NCBI GenBank assembly: GCA_037447655.1 | Contig: JBBHKE010000831.1 | Coordinates: 214,607-236,029, forward strand | Direction: 5' to 3' | Length of the DNA: 21,423 nt | Source of the DNA: Zygnema cylindricum | Taxonomy: Eukaryota > Streptophyta > Zygnematophyceae > Zygnematales > Zygnemataceae | Shown here: piece by piece, positions 18,601 through 21,423 of the stretch | How the letters are laid out: every line of letters begins with the position of its first letter | How positions within the stretch are numbered: position 1 is the stretch's first letter | The notes under the pieces: model-generated | What the model was told of the DNA's origin: nothing | The model's input: the letters and a program-made list of their open reading frames with translations, nothing else | Database searches by the model: none | Made by a program: the position numbers and the translations under genes

Positions 18601-20621
18601 AAATAAAAAAGCATTGGTGAACATGGATTTTTTTTTTTGAAAAATGTGAAGGATAGAATCTGTGAAGTTAAACGGATATAGAGAGAGAAAGTAGGAGTGA
18701 GGAGGAGGAAGGACAGTGGAAGTAGAGAAAACATAATACCTGAAAAGAGAGGAAAGAGAAGAAAAGGAGGAATATGCCTAAAAAAAAAAGGGGGGGGGGA
18801 AATGTCAGAAAAAAGAATGTAAAGAAGGGAACAAGGGGGTGGCTGGAAAGAAGACAAAAAGTGAGGAAAGTTGCGGAACCGTTTAGTTGAAAGACATTTT
18901 AGTTGTGAAAAAGGGAGGAGATGTTTCATTTTTGAATATTATGATTTTTTTCTGTTTTTCAGGAAACATTTATGCACTCTTTCGGGATACCACGAAAGAA
19001 CAATTTTCTCGGTTGACTGGTCACGGTAAGGCACAGAAAAAGTCATTTTTTTACTTTTTTTTTGCTGCCATTTTTGTACTATTTTTCTGTATTTGTTTGC
19101 CATTTTTGTACTTTTTTAAAGTACTTGTGAATACTGAAAAACTTATTCACGCTAGTGAATGACTAATATGCCAAAAAGAAAAAAAAAACTTGTAAATTTA
19201 TATTATTGTAAACTGATTATTATGCATCGATTAACAGTTTAGTGAATGGATTAATTATGGAGTCGAAGCAAATGGAAGGGTGAATGTATTTTTTTTTCAC
19301 CAAAATTAGTGCGAGCCATGCTCGTTAACAGGTTTTAGGATGATGTGAATTTAAAAAAAGAATTGTCGATCTAGTTTTCCATTATAGAGTTTGTTGCATA
19401 AACTAGTGTGGATCAGTGTTTTCTAGAGGACTCAAAATTGGGTGAGAAAATCCGGTTAGTTATGGTGAAAAGTATTTAGGATGGACATATTCATTACTTT
19501 GAATATAAATTATGGCGAAACACTAATTACTCTTCAACATCAACTTATGGTGGAATTTTAATTACGTTATACATTAAATATGGTGAACATTGTATTGTAT
19601 ACGGTGAACGTTAATTATATCAAGCATTAATTACACTGAACATTAATTACGGTAGAACACTAATTACAGTCAAAATAAGTTTTGGTAAAATTTTAGTTAC
19701 ACCCAATGTTATTGCTGTGCCAATATTAAAGATGGTGAACATATTAACTAAGATCCACAGTAATTACAGCGAATACAATTGCCTTCATAAAATTATCGCA
19801 GTAAAATATTGATTACGGTGAACAGTAATGACGGTCTATATCAATTACGGTGAACTATATACAACAGTCCATAGTGTTTGGAGCACACTACAAATGTTCA
19901 AGTGTGGTTTTCTTGTCTTTTTGTAGAGTGAAAGGCCTCAAAACAAAGCACAATATTTAGTGTGGATGCTTTTTCTTTTTGCAGAGTGAATGGTCTCATT
20001 GCCACAGGAGCTGCCGATGACTCGATTCGAATTTTTTCTGAAGATAAGGAGGCGGAAATTACTGTGAGAAAAAATGTTTTAAATTTTACCAGTTTTTCTT
20101 TTTTTCATTGCACATTGAATTTATTCACATTTCTTATACAGTGTATCTCATTTTGTTGTAAAATACTAAAATGATTTACAAAAATCGCGAAATTGGCATG
20201 TCATTTCGTCCTGAAACCTGTAAAAACGCAAATAGTATTGAAAAACCTAGATGACCCTCAAAAATGCCCATCTCATTGTATAGGGGTAGAGGTATCTCTC
20301 ATACTCCATCTGCAGTAAACGTTGAGTTCCGTTGTCGAAGCGAGGATTTTTTTTCTCTTTCTTTCTTTTATTTTTCATATTCTTTTTTCGCATTCTTTCC
20401 TCTCTTTTTTTCACTTTATTTTCTTTTCTCTTTTTTCCCTCGTTTGGGATGTTGCTTGTTTCCTTGATTTTTTTGGATGTTTAATAATAAGTTAAATGGA
20501 TTTTTATTTTTTTTGTTGTGGTTTGCTATAGGGCGATGACCCAAATCCATCTTATCGAATCGTTTTACAAAAAGAAAAAGCTCACAGCTCCGATGTTAAC
20601 TGTGTCCAATGGCACCCAAAG
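12476..20621 (+). CDS. CIAO1: CIAO1/Cia1 cytosolic iron-sulfur assembly WD40 protein (3'-incomplete)
   Basis: Nine exons join in frame to 321 residues of a seven-bladed WD40 propeller; family members are about 330-350 residues. Blade signatures include VRVW (41-44), TAIW (86-89), KTVWVW (128-133), DDSIKVW (172-178), DDLTLKIW (221-228) and DDSIRIF. Strongly diagnostic segments are [20 protein letters not shown] across exons 2-3, [28 protein letters not shown] and [18 protein letters not shown]1 acts in the cytosol with MMS19 and CIAO2B to hand iron-sulfur clusters to nuclear and cytosolic apo-proteins. The arginine of the CGRDK motif (126) aligns with the conserved basic surface residue of yeast Cia1. 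The linker TLGGGTSGH between blades 4 and 5 is longer than in animals and resembles the plant form. The last exon, expected to encode an LASCSDDGTVKLW-like end, lies beyond the right edge. Intron phases in order are 0,0,0,2,2,2,2,0,0. Confidence 0.95.
12660..12870 (+). repeat. CTCCCT tract and ATC-rich repeat in CIAO1 intron 1
   Basis: Positions 12679-12744 are CTCCCTCTC units with GTGCTC/CTGCTC interruptions. The following 120 bp is an imperfect ATCATC/ATTATC trinucleotide repeat. Confidence 0.9.
13026..13073 (+). repeat. Two-copy 21-bp tandem repeat in intron 1
   Basis: GTTTGTTCTTTCCTTGCCT occurs twice in immediate succession, followed by a partial third GTTTGTTCCC. Confidence 0.9.
13226..13442. 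mobile_element. TA-flanked foldback MITE, copy D, in CIAO1 intron 1
   Basis: This 217 bp element has terminal repeats CACCGCTAATCATTATTAGTG and a near-complementary right end, within TA at 13224-13225 and 13443-13444. It is almost entirely palindromic. The inner arms CTCCGTGCACACTTGTCG and CGAGAAGTGTGCACGGAG-like sequence are related to the palindrome of copy C. Confidence 0.9.
13560..13750 (+). repeat. Degenerate AATTGTGGAGTCCTAAAC repeat in intron 1
   Basis: At least eight diverged units of about 22-26 bp, with a core of AATTGTGGAGTC and CTAA(A)C, run through this stretch. No two adjacent units are identical. Confidence 0.85.
14439..14585 (+). CDS. CIAO1: CIAO1 exon 2
   Basis: This encodes residues 55-103: [29 protein letters not shown] and VATLE, covering blade 2. 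The acceptor is GGATGCAG and the donor GTGAGA, both phase 0. Confidence 0.95.
14586..15144 (+). repeat. CIAO1 intron 2: purine tract then pyrimidine tract
   Basis: The intron starts with a GGGAGAGG-rich purine tract (to about 14880) and ends with a roughly 220 bp CCCTCC-rich pyrimidine tract that runs straight into the acceptor, finishing with about 17 C bases before AG. The two halves are broadly complementary. Open frames of up to 257 codons here are low-complexity artefacts. Confidence 0.88.
15145..15363 (+). CDS. CIAO1: CIAO1 exon 3
   Basis: This encodes residues 104-176: [44 protein letters not shown] and SGSYDDSIK, covering blade 3 and most of blade 4. It is the most GC-rich exon, with a nine-G run encoding the glycines. 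The donor is GTGAGG. Its last 129 bp (15235-15363) are duplicated in intron 3. Confidence 0.96.
15471..15599 (+). pseudogene. Full-length pseudo-exon copy of the exon 3 end, with a stop codon
   Basis: It aligns without gaps, 129 bp to 129 bp, with 15235-15363 at roughly 80% identity, and is followed by the same kind of GT-rich donor. The translation keeps [10 protein letters not shown] and ends in IK, but has TAG at 15525-15527 where exon 3 has CAG. Inclusion in the mRNA would truncate CIAO1. Confidence 0.92.
15690..16246 (+). repeat. Decayed array of exon 3/intron 3 junction fragments
   Basis: At least six more copies follow, ending near 15729, 16018, 16094, 16139, 16191 and 16246. Each retains a variant of TATGACGACTGTATAAAGG followed by a purine-rich spacer. 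The copy at about 15851-16018 is longest and retains GTTCCGGGAAGTGAGTTTAAG. Spacers are GGGAGA-rich like the true intron start. Confidence 0.85.
16350..16414 (+). CDS. CIAO1: CIAO1 exon 4
   Basis: This encodes [21 protein letters not shown] plus two bases of a split serine codon. The acceptor is GGGACAG. The donor ACCAG|GTGTTC was chosen because it alone keeps exon 5 in frame, and the resulting TLGGGTSGH linker fits plant-type family members. Confidence 0.85.
16415..16793 (+). repeat. CIAO1 intron 4: CT-rich tract and T-run
   Basis: A CTCTCCCT-type tract covers about 16422-16538, a short GA repeat lies at 16645-16666, and a long T-run precedes the exon 5 acceptor. No element was recognised between them. 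Confidence 0.85.
16794..16859 (+). CDS. CIAO1: CIAO1 exon 5
   Basis: It starts after a long T-run and CCCTCCAG. It encodes [21 protein letters not shown] plus two bases of serine, the start of blade 5. The donor is GTGAGC. Confidence 0.95.
16885..17125 (+). repeat. Degenerate repeat at the start of CIAO1 intron 5
   Basis: Diverged units of about 60-75 bp share ATAGTGTGGATTTTCACTT and TAGGAAAATTGTAAA-type blocks, with at least three rounds. The rest of intron 5 is AT-rich and unassigned up to the 17762 repeat. Confidence 0.65.
17762..17853 (+). repeat. Tandem CTATGATTCAGTTTAACTT repeat in intron 5
   Basis: Four to five units of about 19-23 bp become more diverged toward the 3' side, with the last reading TATATTCAATTTAACTT. 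Confidence 0.88.
17937..18008 (+). CDS. CIAO1: CIAO1 exon 6
   Basis: It encodes [19 protein letters not shown] and PAKG plus two bases of tryptophan, completing blade 5 and an acidic loop. The acceptor is GTGACAG and the donor GTAAAA. Confidence 0.95.
18018..18262 (+). repeat. 122-bp direct duplication at the start of intron 6
   Basis: Copies 18018-18139 and 18140-18262 share CATCAAACTTT, ATGATTTGAAATTA, GAAAGTAAGAGTGATTAGTC, a T-run and GTCAATGCTCGTTTGGTT. The first begins 9 bp after the exon 6 donor. Confidence 0.93.
18290..18880 (+). repeat. Long purine-rich tract in intron 6
   Basis: About 590 bp is dominated by A and G, with GAGAGAGGGAGGG and GAAGAAGAAGAAG stretches. The 217-codon open frame on the opposite strand is a composition artefact. 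Confidence 0.85.
18963..19025 (+). CDS. CIAO1: CIAO1 exon 7
   Basis: It encodes the CIAO1-specific [20 protein letters not shown] plus two bases of arginine. The acceptor is TTTTTCAG and the donor GTAAGG. This is the most diagnostic segment for the family. Confidence 0.96.
19490..19860 (+). repeat. Degenerate ATTACGGTGAACATTA repeat in intron 7
   Basis: About 15 diverged units of roughly 20-25 bp combine TTAATTACGGTGAAC, ACACTAATTACAG and similar variants. It resembles the repeat flanking 9955-10431. Confidence 0.8.
19901..19940 (+). pseudogene. Duplicated exon 8 acceptor (decoy)
   Basis: AGTGTGG, a T-rich stretch, TTTTTGTAG and then AGTGAAAGGCCTCA mirror 19959-19998, where the real exon begins AGTGAATGGTCTCA. 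The offset is 58 bp. Splicing at 19926 would shift frame and meet an in-frame TAG within 12 codons. Confidence 0.85.
19985..20063 (+). CDS. CIAO1: CIAO1 exon 8
   Basis: It encodes [20 protein letters not shown] and KEAEIT, covering blade 6. The acceptor is CTTTTTGCAG. A near-identical acceptor lies 58 bp upstream. The donor is ACT|GTGAGA. Confidence 0.93.
20064..20531 (+). other. CIAO1 intron 8
   Basis: A 468 bp T-rich GT-AG intron. A TTTCTTTCTTTTATTTTTC stretch lies near 20360-20440. Nothing else was recognised. Confidence 0.7.
20532..20621 (+). CDS. CIAO1: CIAO1 exon 9
   Basis: It encodes [20 protein letters not shown] and [10 protein letters not shown], the start of blade 7. The acceptor is GCTATAG and the donor GTAATA. 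The terminal DDG/W motif is missing from the rest of the window, so at least one more exon follows. Confidence 0.94.
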
Positions 20622-20674
20622 GTAATAATTAATGTGATCATATTTTTTCATACTTTTGCTTATTTTTATTTTAC

Positions 20675-20678
<4 letters not shown>

Positions 20679-20729
<51 letters not shown>

Positions 20730-20870
20730 TCCCGCCCCTCTCCCCTCCTTTCCGCTCCCCCCTCTCCCCCACTTCTCCTCTCTTCCTCTCTCCCTCTCTC
20801 CCTGTCTCCCTTCCTCCCTCCCGCCCCTTCTGCTCCTCGCTCACCCACCCTCCTTCCCTGCCCTCCCTCC
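20679..20870 (+). repeat. CT microsatellite and CCCTCC tract in intron 9
   Basis: An uninterrupted (CT)n run of about 45 bp is followed by CCCTCTCC-rich sequence. Short frames on both strands across it are low-complexity. Confidence 0.92.
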
Positions 20871-21180
20871 ATCTTATTTTTATTTAGAACCGACACCCTA
20901 TTGAAGTAATCACTTTAGTATATTGTAAAAAACAAAAAAGTAATATTTTCAGTGTATTGGAATAGACAATATAGTTTTTTCACTTTATTGTATAGTAAAA
21001 GATTAAATAAAAAGTAATTATCTCTCTAATTTTTAATAATAGACAATGAATTATAGTTACAACATAATAGGTTTTTTAGGGTTTTTACATTGTCTTAGTC
21101 TTATTGTGGTTCATTTTTTGTTTGGTTTTCAAGAAGGTTTTGATCGATTGACTACCTTCTCTTTTTCTATTTGTACAAAA
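20871..21180. other. AT-rich part of intron 9
   Basis: No acceptor followed by the expected CIAO1 C-terminal coding sequence was found here or in the rest of the window. Confidence 0.6.
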
Positions 21181-21199
21181 AGATGTCCAATTTTCTCTT

Positions 21200-21350
21200 T
21201 AAGGGTTTTTAGGTTTTTCTAAGGTTTGATGGTTTTTAAGGTTTTTAAGGTTTTTAAAGTTTTTAAGGTTTTTAAAGTTTTTAAGGTTTTTGAGGCTTTT
21301 ATGGTTTTCAAGGTTTTTGAGGTTTTTGAGATTTTTAAGGTTTTCAAAAC
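21200..21350 (+). repeat. AAGGTTTTT 9-bp tandem repeat near the right edge
   Basis: About 15 units of AAGGTTTTT with variants AAAGTTTTT, GAGGTTTTT and ATGGTTTTC run in register. Confidence 0.92.
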
Positions 21351-21423
21351 AAAATGGGTGGAGTGGAAAACATTAGTGATGAATTAAAACGAAAGAACCT
21401 TCCTTTTTTTGTAATAAGTAGCA

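Noticed and set aside
18276-18929. 217-codon minus-strand open frame in intron 6
   Set aside because: A purine-rich strand has few stop codons on its complement. The protein is a phenylalanine/proline/serine/leucine mixture with no motif.
20634-20909. Overlapping serine-leucine frames on the + strand and an arginine-glutamate frame on the - strand
   Set aside because: These are translations of the CT microsatellite in three frames.
20880-20930. Possible last CIAO1 exon after the TATTTAG near 20886
   Set aside because: The translation NRHPIEV has no similarity to the expected DDG-V-W end and soon becomes low-complexity.

Overview
This is nuclear eukaryotic DNA: two protein-coding genes broken by GT-AG introns, a dense nest of short non-autonomous DNA transposons, and introns rich in simple and degenerate repeats. 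No prokaryotic features, CRISPR arrays, tRNA or rRNA genes were seen. The best taxonomic clue is the CIAO1-type protein. Its blade-4/5 linker and the run after it resemble plant CIA1 as I remember it, so a green-lineage or other photosynthetic protist genome is plausible, but I cannot name the organism.

Layout. Positions 1-422 hold nothing I recognise. Positions 425-3830 form a transposon complex. Two roughly 550 bp elements with TA target-site duplications lie in inverted orientation at its edges, and two related elements lie in direct orientation inside. Positions 3926-6444 hold two copies of an older repeat unit. They are broken by a 745 bp hAT-like element (8-bp duplication CTCATCAG), a 422 bp hAT-like element (CAAACTAC) that was itself hit at its first TA by a 539 bp TA-element, and a 477 bp hAT-like element (CTAGAAAT). 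The order of insertion can be read from the target-site duplications.

An F-box gene with three visible exons (6386-8468, + strand) follows. It predicts about 176 residues, with an N-terminal F-box and a C-terminal four-cysteine putative zinc site. Positions 8469-11970 are gene-poor and AT-rich, with a third hAT-like copy (9955-10431) and an 85 bp foldback element with TAA duplications (11495-11579). A 426 bp TA-element (11972-12397) ends 78 bp before the next start codon.

The main gene (12476 to beyond the right edge, + strand) is a CIAO1/Cia1 homologue, the WD40 subunit of the cytosolic iron-sulfur targeting complex. Nine exons join in frame to 321 residues. The final exon, about 20-30 residues, is not in the window. 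Intron 3 contains a decaying array of copies of the end of exon 3, including a full-length pseudo-exon with a stop codon. Intron 7 contains a 58-bp-offset duplicate of the exon 8 acceptor. Each larger intron also carries its own distinct degenerate repeat. I see no functional link between the F-box gene and CIAO1, and no new multi-gene system. The most notable content is the splice-junction duplication in CIAO1 and the layered transposon record.
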